Source of the DNA: Nipponacmea schrenckii
Taxonomy: Eukaryota > Mollusca > Gastropoda > Lottiidae
DNA length: 64,000 nucleotides
Direction of reading: 5' to 3'
Assembly (NCBI GenBank): GCA_030562195.1
Contig: CM060200.1
Span: 26,575,023-26,639,022 of the forward strand
Each line of letters begins with the position of its first letter. Within the stretch, counting starts at the first letter, position 1. Below the pieces are notes generated by a model that saw only the letters and a list, made by a program, of their open reading frames with translations, did not search any database and was not told the DNA's origin. The position numbers and the translations under genes are program-made. This document shows positions 26,001-63,247 of this stretch, piece after piece.

Positions 26001-29000
26001 TATTGACCACTATGGTCTGTTAACCAACTTCCAAACAAAGGTTTCATCATCCTTCGGTCGTGACAATATGATTGATTCAACTACCAGGGTCACAATCCGA
26101 CTTCCTAAAATAGATATTTCCAGTGATGTGGATTATCTTTTTTTGGGAGAAGGTAGAAAAGTTGGAGTGAAGATCAACAAGGAAGGTGAATGGATGGATA
26201 TGTCTGGAAAGATCGAAGCTACATGTGATACTCACAAAGCATCTTTGGTTGGACACTTCAAATTATTGGAGAAGATCATGGGTGGATTAGCTTTCACAAC
26301 AACTAGTTTCGGAAACAAAGACATATCAATGTCTTTCAGCCATGAAGGTCCTTTACAACGATTCCAATCAGAAGGAAACGTAAAATATTTGGACACTGAA
26401 ATGTCCGGAAAACTGAATTGGTACAATGATGGTTTAAGCCACATCAATAGTGCTGCTGAATTATCAACACCCTTCACAGGTTTCGAGCAGATAAGCTACA
26501 ACTACCAACATGCTTTGGAGGGAAAGAGTCTAACAGGCAACGGACAAGTGTCTTATGGATACAACAAAGAAATCATCGGAGATGTAGCTTTCACAATTGA
26601 ACCAGTCATCACAGGCAGTGTAACATTGAAAACACCTTTTGAAGATTACCGAAACAACCGAATTGCCTTCAAAGGAGAAGGATCGATGACTGATTTCAAG
26701 ATTCACGGAGAAGGCGAGATGTTTGGAGAACGTCTTGACATCGATTCTAATTTGTCTCATGAATCAATGTACAAAACTGAGGGACTTTTCAACATGAAGG
26801 CCAGCTCAAGAAATATCAGAGATGTTTCTGTTAATTTTAACAACAGAGGAAGACTTGGTAATTTTGCTGCTACAGGAGCAATGAATTATGCCGGAGAAAA
26901 AATAATGGAAGGAAGAATTACCAGCGTGCGTGAACCATTTAAAACAGCTTTCACTCTTAATCTTCAATGCATTTTCATGAATAACATCGATGCCTCATTT
27001 GAACACACTGGAACACCACTATCTGACTGTCACACTAAATTAAGTGCAGCCGTGGGCGACCTTATCATTGGTACCTATAAATCAGATATGGCAATCAACG
27101 GAAATAACGCCGATATTCATCTGGAAGGTGCATACAAATACTATGATATGAGTGACAAAGCTACTCTCAATTTGAAGAAAGATGGTGAGTGGTCAAATGG
27201 GAAGATGAGTGCTGATGCAAAGGTCGGCGATAAGGACGCTTCGGCCTCTGTTAACTATAACATCAGAAGCCAAAATGTAAAGGTCAAAGCTATCGTCAAT
27301 ACTCCGTTTGATGGATTTAGAGACCTCGCCGCTAATTTAGATTATGCTAATCGACGTGTTGTCAAGGCCTCTGTAAGATATATGGATGGACAAGAGGTTT
27401 CATCTGAAATGAAGTTGTTGAATGATGGATGGAAGGATGTCACTGCCTCTGCTACTGTAGATACTCCATTCCAAGGGTATGAACGAACAACAGTCAATTA
27501 CAATCATGCTTTGGTTGACACATCATTGAAATCGGGATTCAAAGTTACATATGGACGAAACATGGAAATATCTTCAACACTTGCGATTGAATCTGATGAC
27601 GAAAACCTATTTGAAGTGGAAATTTCAACACCATTCAAAGGATATCGCAACAAAAAGTTCTCTGCCAAAATGAACAAAAACAGATCCACACCAAGTGCTG
27701 CTGTTACGCTGACAAACGGTCGATCCACGGTTTATGGTTTACAAGGTGAAATGGATCTCTCATCAACTCCAATACACGGTGGACTCCACATCTCAACTCC
27801 CTACAGCCAATACAAAAATACCGATGTAACCTTCACTCACGCCGGAGAATGGTCCAATTTCCGATCCACCATTAACGTCAACTCAGGACTAACTGGATCA
27901 ATGGATGGTGATGTATCTTTTGAATACAAATCTCCAAAATCTTTCGATTCATCTGTAACTTTCAAGAGCGAATACGCCAACTTTGAGGATTTGAGCTTCA
28001 CCGCAAAGAACGCACCAAACAGAAATGGCGTTGATACCGCTATCGTTGCCCAATGGGCCCCAATGCAAAAGCTTGAATATGATCATTCTTATGACAAACA
28101 TGAAGGATGGTCCTCAATAGAACATGTTGGAAAAATGAGCTTATCCACTCCTTTCGAAGCATTGAAATCAGCACTACTGAAAATGTCAGTTGAACAAGCC
28201 GGTGACAAATACACAAATAAGATGACTATCTCCCATAACGACGATGAATTAGTTGATATTACTGGAATTGCCAATCTTGGCGATAACAAAGATATATCTG
28301 TAGATATTGAAAGTCCACGACCAATGCAGATAGTTATTAGTATGCAGAAGGACCATGCTCATAAAGGAGAAGTCTTCGTAAACTGGAATAAGAGGGAACA
28401 GAACAGTCAAGTTCGACTACATGGATCTATAACTCCAAATGGTGGACGATTTGATACCGATAGAGACTTGGAAATCAAGTTGATTCATCCAGTTAGAACC
28501 ATGGGTATAAGTGGCACAATCCAGTCCTCAGACAATGTTCTTAAGAGCAAAGGAGCTTTATTGTGGAACGAAAACAAAGGTCAGCGATTTGCATATGATC
28601 TGGATATGTCAAGCCTCAACCGACGACGAAAACAAATTATGGACTCCTCTCTGAAAATCGAAATGCCAACAAGAACTCTAGCATTTACTGGAGTGATCAA
28701 CAAGAATTCCTATGAACAGTCGATCGATGGTTCCATAATGTGGGATGCAGCTAAAGATGTGTCCAAGAAAGTTGGTGTTAAAGCCACTTTTACTCCAGGA
28801 AGCAAGACCAACAAGATGGAAGTTATTCTGAATTTACCTACCATCCAGAGAGTGAGTATAGATAATATATTTTATGCCCTCAATAAACTAATCCCTCTAA
28901 ACCGGCATATTTGAAAAGTCTTGGTCTAATCGCTATATGATACATGGAAGATAAAGCCAGGAAATCGGCACCGCCTCTAAACCGCAATCTAAATTAGGTC

Positions 29001-32000
29001 CTAAAGTGGCTAATCTATAGTTAAATAAACTTGTTAACGATATTTGTGATACAGATAACACGGGTCTGATTACTCATTAATTAAATAAAACAATCGATGT
29101 CCATTGTTGTAATAAATGAACATTACTTCATTGACATTTAATGTCGCTTTTCGGACGACATTTGACCATAGATTTAACTCTGTTTGAGTAGCCTAATCCA
29201 CAATTAACCAACAGCCCTTCTAAAACGGCAGTTTTTATTTTCTTGGTCTTCCTTTATTTATTATGTAAATGTATGTCCAATTTTGCTTTTGTTTTTAGGA
29301 TATCCGAGTTGGTTCTGAAATGACTCTTGACAATGGAAAAGTAATCTTTGATGGAAAGACCGAGTTCTCTTACTCACCAGATAGCCGAAAAACCTTGGTG
29401 CTAACCTCCAACCTGAAAGATGTATCATATGACCAAAGCTTAAAGAACTACACCATGTCTCTTGGAATCAGTCACCCTTACACCAACACTGACCTCTTCG
29501 TCATCTCTCATCTTGGACAATCAACTGATAAACTAAGCACTGGAATGTCCATGCAATATCTGACTGCCTCAAGACAAAGAATGAACATGATGCTTCTTGG
29601 TGAAATTGATCAGCTGAGAAGAAGAATCAACGTCGATGTAAGTAGATTTGATGACTTCAACCACGCTTCTGGTGAAGTGTTCACCAAATTACTGTTACAA
29701 ATCATTATCGTGTCTAAACAACACCCCTATTCGTTATACTTCCCTTCTCATCGTGTCCAAACCACACCCCTATTCGTTATACTTTCTTTCTCATCTTGTC
29801 CAAACCACATCCCTATTCATTATCCTTCTCCTGTAATCGTGTCCAAACCACACCCCTATTCTTTATACGTCCCTTCTCATCGTGTCCAAACCACACTTCT
29901 ATTCGTTATACGCCCCTTCTCATCGTGTCCAAACCACATCCCTATTCATAATACTTCCCTTCTTATCGTGTCCAAACCACATCCCTATTCGTTACACTTC
30001 TCTTCTCACCGTGTCCAAACCACATCCAGTCTGAATACAACCATACAATTTAGGTATTATCCAGATAAACCTGTATTCCTTACTTTCAATATATGTACAT
30101 GTAATATGTTTGTATAAAAAGCTCAAATTTATTAGTAAATTTCGTTAAGCGTCAACTCTTACTATAATGTGTTTTATAACAGGTCATCAGCCCAATGAAA
30201 CGCGTAAAAGTTGTAGGAGAAGTTGATAGCATCAAACCATTCCACGCTTCAATCCAGAACGAAATCGACAATGAACCAGGAATGTCCGCTGAACTTGCTG
30301 TGGATTGTGAAAAGAAGACATTCGATTTCCAAGCCAAATATGATCCAAGTAAGCATAAACTATTAAAAAAACAAATTGGTTTGGTATAATTTGAAGTGCC
30401 ACTATTCAAAGACTCTTTATTGCGTGGCAATCGATTTCAATCGATCGACAAGCTTTGTTATGCAATTAGAAATTTGCCACTCTTTGTTTTCATTGTTTAT
30501 ATTCCCATCAATATGGATTTTAAAATATAAAAGGACTCCAAAGGTTAGACTATACAACTAACCATACGATAACATTATATAAGATTAAATACCCTTAAGA
30601 TTAAATAAATCTATTTTCCGCCTCTCTATATGTGGAAGATTTTGTTTCTTTATTATTTACAATTTAACATGTGTATGTATGTAAAGTTGAGGTTGTATTA
30701 GGAACCTGAAAGTCCTTTTTAATTTCCTGTTAATTAATATTTAACTTTAAAACATCTAAATTGAAAGCTCAAAAGTTAAAAGTTTCAAAAGGTTTTAAAT
30801 CCATGGAATAATGGATCGATGCCACGCTCGGAATTGTTCACAGTTCTAGTTTTCCTTGTGTTTTGAATGTGTTGCTAATATTCCCATTATAAAAGGAATC
30901 ATTTCATTGTCGTTAAGTTAGTTCCAGTAAATGTATAGGCTACTATAATGTTGATATACGAAGACTTCATCAAAGCGTTTCGTCTCAAAAAGCCTTATAA
31001 AGAAAAATGGTATAATTCTTATATAATTTGACTTTCCTTTCATTTTACAATGTCACATTCGGAAAATGAATGGAGTTTTACATCCTAATCGTCTGCACCT
31101 TATGGGCAACTGAAGACGGTGTCACATTATAGAAGAATAATTTTGTCCAAAATCTGTTCCATCCATTACGATATACGCAATAATTCAATTTTGTTTCTTT
31201 TGCTTCTAATTTCTGTTTTATCTCCGATTCAGGCGATCTCTCCAACACCTTATACATCGAAGGCCGATATCCCAATAGAAGTGCTATCCGTGCTGAGGCT
31301 TATACTATCAAACAAGGTAGAAGAATCAGTGAGAGTATCATGGGAATCAGATTAAACACTTCCAGAATCATTCACACTAAAGTCACATGGAGACCACAAA
31401 TTTCTCAGGAAATCCAGGTTAGTTCGTTAAATCATGATTTGAGTTAGTATCCATAATATTTTCTAGATTAAAAAACAGAAACTCTCAAAAAGTCGTTATA
31501 AGACTCACTTGGATGAACGTTACAACGAGGGTTAGTCTTGGCGGCAAAACCATTGTAGTGCAACTCTCAAAAATTCGTTATAAGACTATCTTGCATGAAC
31601 GTTACAACGAGGGTTACTCTTGGCGGCAAAACCATTGTAGCGTTATAATACAGCTTTGTTAAATTGACAAGAGATACTTATGTCGACCAATAACTTATAT
31701 GCTCCGTTCTTTATTTATTCCGGCAGTAGTACAGCAATCGAACAAACTAACCATTTGATAGTCTCTGTTGTCCAGACTATCCCTTTCCTCGACAAGGATT
31801 TATAACTTTCGTCGAAGCTGTACTTAGACTAAAAGGGACTGGATGACAGAGGCCAACCATTTGGAAAATTGCAAAGTATACTAAAGTGAAGGCATAGTTC
31901 CACGACATTCTATTCCTGGTTATTACGATTTCATGCCGAATTAACAATATATATTGTTTACCAAACTAATGGTGTCATCTATTTAATATTTGTACTATGA

Positions 32001-35000
32001 ATTCTTACTGGTTTTAGGTTTTGTTATAATTGAATTTAATAATTTAATCTGTTTCAGGCTTTAGCTGGTAAACGCTACAGATCCATTATGGGCGAGATGA
32101 TGGTTGTCAACAAAAAACTCAGCGAGGAAATGGCAAGTAAATACGCCAAAATAGCTGATGCTACTGTCGAGGAATTGATGCCATTCATCGGAATGATTGA
32201 ACGTGAATTAAGTGTCCTTGCAGAAGACATGAAAATCGTTGCCACTGAAATGAGTCGAATGTATGGACGCAATGACCTTTTTATCCGTGATATGGGTGAA
32301 TATGTACAAGGACAATATTTTCAAGCCCAGTAAGTTTTTCAAGTCTTAGCATGTCACTGCCGAAATAACTCAACAGAAATATTTTTGTCAGGGGAAGTTG
32401 ATTTTCAAGAACACAATAAAACAATGAATTTATTTGCTCTGAAGGCGAAACCTTAGGACGGAACTTCAGTTCCATGACGATCCAATTATACCTAACACGA
32501 ATTGAAGTGGGAATAAAACATAGGAAAGAACAACGCACCGTAGATTTTTATTCGCTCAAATGACCAACATTTGACTTTAATATTGCATAGAACTAACACT
32601 ACGAAATCATAACAGAAATTGAGGCATCTTCTGCCATACAATATGTAATTCGATATTTCAGAGCCAGTCTCCAACGTTTCATTCAACAATACAAGACAAT
32701 GGCAGCCAGCATGGTTCAAGATTTGAAAACAATGGTCCAAACTATTCAACACTATCCTATCACAGAAGAATATTATAAATTTATCAACATAATGAAGGTA
32801 AGTAACACTTGGCGGTATTCTGAGAAATATTTATAAATTGAGCCCTTTCCAATTTAACTCTATCGTGATTAGCTGAACTCATTGAGATAAATAGAACGAA
32901 ACTTCAATTTTGGACGTTTGGAAATTATATTTTCGAGTATAAGGTACATTAACAGACTGTGAGCTCTTATCGCAGGAGCATTAAAAGGGACATAATTCAA
33001 CTTTACTTTGAAATTTAAGACAACTAGTATTATTCTGTCGTGATTGGAACGAAAGATAGAATATTAGACAAACTAGATTCAAATAACTACATGTTATGTC
33101 ACTCATTAGATCAACATTAACTGAAGCAAACGAATTTAAATTAAGTAGAAAATAAGCACATTTTCATAAAAATAAGAACTAGAGCACTAAATGAACATCA
33201 CATATTTCTATTATTTCCAGATGTACCGTGTTGCTCAGATGGAAAAGCTATCTGCCTATTTAGATACAGTGATTGCTGATTTGAAAGAAAAAACTCAAAT
33301 GTACACTGATATATATTCACAACATATTATAGGTGAGTGATTGTGTAGATACAGCCGTGCCATATCATATTAATAGTATATCCGATTAGTTCGCTTTGGC
33401 AATACACAATAATAAACAAATTTAAAGTCACAACAGAATACTCTATTACCTCAATGATGTTAAATGATTCTTCACCTGCCTAAATGTTATTACTTTTCCC
33501 TGGTTAGGTTTTCAAAGCATACCTGGTTTTGCTCAGTGTTTAGCTATCCACTTATTGAACTTTGTTCGAAAGCAAATCCCCACTTGAAAACTATTCCTTT
33601 AAATAACGGACCTCCGGACTTGACACTCCATTATATTTTCTTTGTAGAATTGAAATCGAAAATAGCAAACCACCACAGTGTACAGGCCTTAAAGAGAAAG
33701 ATCAATGAATTACAGCAGATAGACTACAGTCGCTATATCGCTGACTTTACCAATACTGTAGGGGAACAGGTCGGCAAATTAAACATACCAGAAAAATATA
33801 ATGCAGCCATCACGAATGTCCATTCTATTATTAATGATAATCTAGACAACATTATGAGAAGACAAGAGATGCAATATCTACATTCAGTTGGTAATGAAGT
33901 CTACCAACAGGTAAGTCTTCAACCTTGTCCAAATTCGGCTATTCTTCATAAAGACCACCTTCACAAAATCAAGGTATTACGATCTTCTAATATGATATTA
34001 TGAAGGTGCATATAGACTTGCTGGTCCAGTATTGGAAGGATCTCACAATGCCTTGACATTGAGAAGATGTATAGGAAACAACCGATTCTACTAGAGCGAA
34101 GGTACCGTTACATGTAAGTCTGTATCATGGGCGGAATTCTTCTGAATAGAAATTGGTGTATAGTTATGGGAAATCAACAAGTATATTTCAAACGCCCTTT
34201 TTTGATTTCCGTGGAACTACAAGTTTGTCTTTCAATTTTCAGGGTAAATGGGCATACGGATATTGGAGAGTAGAAGAGAACATCAAAAAACAAATTCATG
34301 AAATCGTCGAGCTGGTTAAAGAAATGATAAAAGAAGAATATACCAAATACCGACATATCTGCGCTGGACCACGTGTAAATGTGACAGTATACGATCCCGT
34401 TCGTGGTGAATTCCAAGCCGATATCTACCTCACATTCCCTTTGGAAGCCTTAGACGAACTACCACGTGATGTTGTTACTAATTATATCGATGATGCAAGA
34501 CATGTTGTGACGAATTATCTCCCTTCTAAAGACACGGTTGTCCAGATGTACAATAATGTAAGTATATTAATGTTTATGAATATTAACGCTCAGAAAATGA
34601 TATGGACTTGGAATTTGACACGGCCACTTTCTTGTCAAAATTAAGACCGTTTAAAATAAAACACAAGATGACATCTGATAAAAACACATGTAACTTGTGT
34701 TGAAACGTTGTGTACTTTTTTATGAAAGAAGTGTGTAACTTGTGTTGAAACATTTTGTACTTTGTTATTAAAGAAGTGTGTGACTTGTGTTGAAATGTAA
34801 TGTACTTTGTTAAGTGTGTTTTATACCTTTAATTATTAATCTTTTGTGTTATATGTGTGCTCCTCGCTTCTAAATGTCGTTTAAATCTTATATCAAAGAC
34901 TGTTTAAGTTTTAAATGGATAATTTCTCTTTCAGTATTTCCCAGAATCAAACACTACCGATCCCGAGTTCAAAGAAGAACTGAATGTAAGTATTACCAAA

Positions 35001-35408
35001 TAGTCTTGAACGTTTAAGTTAGGTCTGGTAACAGATTGTCCTGTATGTACACCAAAATCACATGATTCATTATATGTTTTATTTTTTCTAACACAATTTT
35101 TGTACACCTTCAATACATAAGACAAATCATAATATAGGTTATTAACATCACATCTTCAGACATTCTGTAGAAAATTTGTCAAATATCCCGATATTCTATT
35201 CATAAGGGAAATAAAGCCTATTATTCCAATAATAATTTAGTAGTAGACCAACTGGAGTAAAATATGATTGATTGTGGTGATGTAGCTGTGGAAACTGATC
35301 CATAACCAAATTCTATATTTACGTTTTCAGGAGTACATCACTTCTAAACCAAAAAGACGAATGAGAAATTTGAATCGTCGAAGACGTGAGAGAAAGGCGA
35401 GAAACTAG
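14049..35408 (+). CDS. Large lipid transfer protein, apolipophorin/apoB-like (28 exons, 3,870 aa)
   Basis: Secreted lipid carrier of the vitellogenin/apoB/MTP superfamily. Exons: 14049-14100, 14891-15051, 15236-15448, 15697-15849, 16162-16360, 16621-17042, 17374-17553, 17713-17862, 18160-18687, 18903-19243, 19589-19771, 19970-20231, 20419-20566, 20844-21098, 21374-21637, 22049-22295, 22514-22730, 23131-28851, 29299-29637, 30183-30348, 31233-31417, 32058-32329, 32662-32797, 33221-33332, 33648-33910, 34243-34557, 34935-34985, 35331-35408. All junctions are GT-AG and in phase; total 11,613 nt. Exon 1 encodes a signal peptide (MKGPIMLLLALVAGVLA). Exons 2-9 form the Vitellogenin_N module (FKYEPGTTYVFDYN, NIKRGILSTFQ, then a helical part with LRAIGNAG). 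Beta-sheet domains follow; exon 18 carries a ~55-residue repeat. A furin-type RVKR is at residues 965-968. Exons 22-26 are helical; the end is Arg-rich. No C-terminal von Willebrand D domain and no polyserine tract are seen, which argues for a circulating lipoprotein rather than yolk vitellogenin. Confidence 0.93.
23131..28851 (+). other. Giant exon 18 of the lipid transfer protein: ~55-residue beta repeats
   Basis: A single 5,721-nt exon (residues 1326-3232) entirely made of alternating polar/hydrophobic segments. A T-P-(F/Y/W/L) motif, often followed by a Gly-Tyr or Gly-Phe after two residues (TPFRGY, TPFTGF, TPFEDY, TPFKGY), recurs at nucleotides near 23949, 24120, 24643, 24810, 24972, 25138, 25306, 25470, 25639, 25803, 25967, 26464, 26628, 27297, 27462, 27627, 27794 and 28144. 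Most neighbours are 162-171 bases apart and larger gaps are near-multiples of this, so the unit is about 55 residues with roughly 25 units, some having lost the motif. Such sheets are expected to wrap lipid. Confidence 0.85.
29708..30030. repeat. Minisatellite, about 43-bp unit, in intron 19
   Basis: About seven copies of a unit of the form CGTGTCCAAACCACACCCCT followed by ATTCGTTATACTTCCCTTCTCAT-like sequence. The copies prolong the exon 19 open frame past its GTAAGT donor at 29638, so the open frame beyond that point is not coding. Confidence 0.92.
31479..31644. repeat. Tandem duplication, about 83 bp x 2, in intron 21
   Basis: Two adjacent copies sharing CTCAAAAAGTCGTTATAAGA, GAACGTTACAACGAGGGTTA and TGGCGGCAAAACCATTGTAG with a handful of differences. 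Confidence 0.88.
32058..34557 (+). other. Helical C-terminal region of the lipid transfer protein (exons 22-26)
   Basis: After the beta repeats, exons 22-26 encode about 370 residues rich in Glu, Lys, Met, Ile and Tyr with amphipathic helix character (for example EEMASKYAKIADATVEELM). This resembles the helical C-terminal segments of apoB-type proteins in general character only; no named domain was recognised. Exons 27-28 then give a short acidic stretch and the basic tail. Confidence 0.6.
34690..34830. repeat. Degenerate tandem repeat in intron 26
   Basis: Three imperfect copies of a roughly 55-58-bp unit containing AACTTGTGTTGAAACGTTGT and GTACTTT, with AAAGAAGTGTGT at the junctions. The GAAACGTTG core is shared with the Penelope-type arms elsewhere in the window. 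Confidence 0.7.
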
Positions 35409-36077
35409 AACGGTCTTGCTAATTAATCATAAAATGATTTTAATTTATTTGTTAATATATTGAATAAAACTTGAGCTAATATCTGTATTGTTTAATTTTG
35501 ATGGATTTTTAAACCCACGTAAAAGAAGGATTGGTGGTTCCTGTTTCTTTTTATAACATGATAGACAATCTGATTCCTCTCTGAGACTTGACAGGAAAAT
35601 TCAAATTGCTATGGCTATTATGGTTCATATAGCACTTTCTTTTTAATACCATAAAACTTTAAATATTGATACTAGAAGTTCAATTTGAATAGGAGTACTA
35701 AGTATATAGAGCCCCTTGTTGGTATCAGCATCAACATCATTATGCAGTATATCCCGTAGACAATATTACCTTTAATAAGAGCCCACCTTCAATATACTAC
35801 AACTATAAAGTCTTTCTACGCGTTTTCAATGTAATTAACGGCTGATTAGCGACCATCTTCATTACCCAACCAGCAACCGTGTATTTACACTCCCATATAT
35901 ATATTCAATTATACACATTCGAGTTCGAAGATATTATATGGGAATGGGTTGAATTCTGTACCATTCCTATGGTGTCTTTTCGATATGCTATCTGTATACC
36001 AAATGACCAAATTGTAAAAGATAATAACTTATCAACTTAACTTATAAAAATTTATACATGAACAAATATAACTTGCT
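35409..36077. other. Space between the two convergent genes
   Basis: 669 bases separate the stop codon of the lipid transfer protein (+) from that of dual oxidase (-). No gene is seen. The 3' untranslated regions of both genes must lie here. No convincing minus-strand AATAAA is close to the dual oxidase stop. Confidence 0.6.
35463..35468 (+). terminator. Polyadenylation signal of lipid transfer protein gene
   Basis: AATAAA 55 bases after the stop codon at 35406-35408, in AT-rich sequence; position and form are typical. Confidence 0.75.
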
Positions 36078-60662
<24,585 letters not shown>

Positions 60663-61838
60663 AATGAAAAAAAAATGTTATTAATCCTTTAACAAAGATG
60701 CCATCCACAACTTATCCTGTGTGGGAACTGTTCTTTCTTGGTTGTTTATTGTTCCGTGTTCTTCTGTATACATATGGACACGATGCACTTGTACATACTA
60801 ACAATGTCGTTATAGGGTTTGTAATCAGGATATACATATATCTACATTCTTACTCGGATCATAACTATCTTATACAGGAAGAAAATTGTTCATAATTCAA
60901 GTATCTCGAAGATCTATTTTTATATTTGGAATGTAAATGATAGGGTATGTAAAATACAGTCAGATGACTGCAAAATGAACGACTCTTAATGCGTTAATAT
61001 AATTGTGCGTGTGATACTAGTATGTTGGATCTATCTTCCGCAAATTCTCAATACACGTATACGTTTCCTGGTCAACGATTGAAAGACATACATTTAATTT
61101 TGATCACAAATGTTGGAGGAGGTTTTTACTGCCCGCTCTAGATCACTTATTAAATAAGCAGAGCCAATAACATCAGGACTAAATCAACTCCTAATATCTC
61201 TCATGTATAAAACAATTCATAATTTGGCATCACAGAGTAAAAAATAAAATCAACTTTTTAAATCCCAGAGTAAAAAGACAGTAAAATAATTGTATCCACA
61301 AAGTCATTTCAAGACATGGTTTCTAAATCGACCCAGTGAGCAGTTACATTGAAAACTATCTATTGTCCACTATTTTTCAATGTTACTCGTCAGAGTTATC
61401 GAGCGTTATTGTGAACATCTGCAGCACAGTTACAACTCAATTCTGGCGAGAAACAATCTACACACACTTGTTATTGCACAACCCTTATCAAGTATACAAT
61501 GAATGAGGTTGTTGGTATACATCACTCACGCTTGAACATTATAATATACAAATAGAGAAAAAGCAGAATATCACTCGCCTAAGTACAGGCAAATAAGTGT
61601 TATCCGGAAAATCATTAATGATTCAATACCGGAAGATCCTGATAGTCTCTAGTTTGTGAAATAAGAGCCGTTTAGCTTAATGTGTATCTTTATCTTATCA
61701 ATATTTTTCGCATGAATGGACGTCAACTCAACTTCCGGAACCGAAATCTTTTTATAAAGTCTTTTTGTTTCATAAATGTCTGCCATCTGGCATCGTAATG
61801 CTATAAAAATAAATAAAAATTGTTGAAACGATACCCCA
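60663..61838. other. Upstream flank of DUOX
   Basis: No gene seen. Open frames such as 60698-60895 (+) lack coding features. No clear TATA box was found upstream of the DUOX start at 60662, so the promoter is not located. Confidence 0.45.
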
Positions 61839-61990
61839 ATAAAACCCAGGAGTAGTATATTATATAAACTAATGATGACAATATAAATTGTTGAAAAGTT
61901 GTGTAGAATAAAACCCAGGAGTAGTATATTATATAAACTGGTGATGACATAAATTTTTGAAACGTTGTGTACAATAAAATTATAGATATT
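61839..61990. repeat. Two tandem arm-like units, about 70 bp each
   Basis: Two copies of AATAAAACCCAGGAGTAGTA, TATTATATAAACT, then (A/G)TGATGACA and TTGAAA(A/C)GTTGTGTA. The TGATGAC...GAAACGTTG order matches the conserved block of the Penelope-type arms at 62402 and 63248, suggesting related terminal sequences in tandem. Confidence 0.55.
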
Positions 61991-62390
61991 TAAGAATACA
62001 TAACAATAGGTTTATAGCAAATTGTCGGAGGGTTAGAGTGGAAACAAATTTCTTGCATTTAAACTGGTCTTAAATATTAGCATTATAAGTCGAAAGAATA
62101 AAGCCTTTTCATCAGATTTCACTAGAATCGTTCTAATTAAAATAAAATTACATTTTATTTTCCTTGTCTCTGAAAATCATCAAAAGGAAATTATAATCTT
62201 ATCATAATTATTTGGTATTGGAAAGACCTTATATTATAGGGAATAATATTCATTTGTCACTCGTAAAAAGTTATAATATTCAGAATGGCACGAAAAGGTG
62301 ATAATTGGTGAATAATGGGTAAAAATGGCATGACATTTTATCAGTTAAAAAAATTAAAACGTGCTCAAATTAAAGGGAAATCAAATGTAC
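61991..62390. other. No feature recognised
   Basis: AT-rich sequence between the tandem units and the Penelope-like insertion. Nothing supported. Confidence 0.4.
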
Positions 62391-62401
62391 ATTAATAATG
62401 A

Positions 62402-62651
62402 ATAAATAAGAACAATTATTATGGATATACACTTCTAGAATATTTATTACTTTCAACGTTTCAATGTGGTTCTCACACCGTCATCAGGAATACAATGATA
62501 TGAACAACAAGCAAATAGGTATATATAGGCAACAATAACAACAATATAGTTAGCTAAAACAACAAAGGAAACCATGCAATTAACAATTAAGGAATTAATA
62601 GGGATAATACAGTCAGATGAGTGAAGCCAGTGGATACTATGGATGAAGGAT
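62402..62651. repeat. Inverted arm 1 of Penelope-like element
   Basis: Reverse complement of 63248-63497, with no mismatch seen on reading. Contains on the minus strand CTGATGA (62487-62481) and GAAAC about 20 bases further on. The first two bases overlap the target duplication. Confidence 0.93.
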
Positions 62652-62658
62652 TAACAGA

Positions 62659-63213
62659 TCAAAGCAGTACAGTGTCCCATATTCTTGGTAAAAGGTATCC
62701 TTGGTCTCTATTGAGGGTGGGTTGAAGTTTTCTTATTAGGATGCTTTCATGGTATTTGCGGATAGTTTCGTCTGGGAGATTAGTAGCCAGGGCTTCAGAC
62801 TCATTCCATTGTATAATATGGTTAGGGTTTTCTATAAGGTGTTGACTCAGTGCTGATTTCCCATTAGTCATGTTGCAGGAAGTCTTGTGTTGTCTTATCC
62901 TCACTTTCAATGGTTGCCTGCTTTCACCAATGTAAGTTGCGCCACAATCACACTTCACTTGATACACTATGTCTTTCTGTCTGTCCTTGTTGGAGGTTGT
63001 GGGATCGGTTTTTCCATTGGCTTTCAGTACGGATTTAAGGTTGGCTGTTGTAGAGAATCTAGTGGTGATGTTAGTGAGTTTTTTGATTGTTCTGCTGATT
63101 TTGTAGCTGGCGGGTCCTACAAATGGGATAGTGAGGTTTATAGGTGGTGGGCCTGTACCAACTAGCACCCAATGGTAATATTGACTACCTACGACACCAA
63201 ATAGTAGATATAC
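62659..63213 (-). pseudogene. Penelope GIY-YIG endonuclease domain (C-terminal remnant)
   Basis: Open from 63213, just after a TGA at 63216-63214, to the stop at 62659; the last 169 residues run from a GTG at 63168. Numbered from that GTG: a Cys-x-Cys (KCDCG, 73 and 75), the YIG core at 79-81, Arg90/92, His94 and His110 giving the CCHH pattern seen in Penelope-type nucleases, the catalytic Glu at 141 (RKYHESILIRK), and the terminal NRDQGYLLPRIWD block. All the expected nuclease residues are present, but the upstream reverse transcriptase is absent and no start codon is attached, so it is a truncated domain. The antisense frame 62887-63165 is a shadow. Confidence 0.9.
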
Positions 63214-63247
63214 TCAAGAAAACAAATGCAACTACTAAAGACAATCT

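Noticed and set aside
29638..30117. Open frame extending exon 19 of the lipid transfer protein by 160 codons
   Set aside because: It begins at a strong GTAAGT donor, and the extension translates a 43-bp minisatellite; the next exon at 30183 joins in phase.
60698..60895. 65-codon hydrophobic frame upstream of DUOX
   Set aside because: Opposite strand to DUOX, no start context or similarity, and composition like surrounding AT-rich DNA.
62887..63165. Plus-strand frame with apparent membrane segments
   Set aside because: Antisense to the GIY-YIG domain, which has all the expected nuclease residues on the minus strand.
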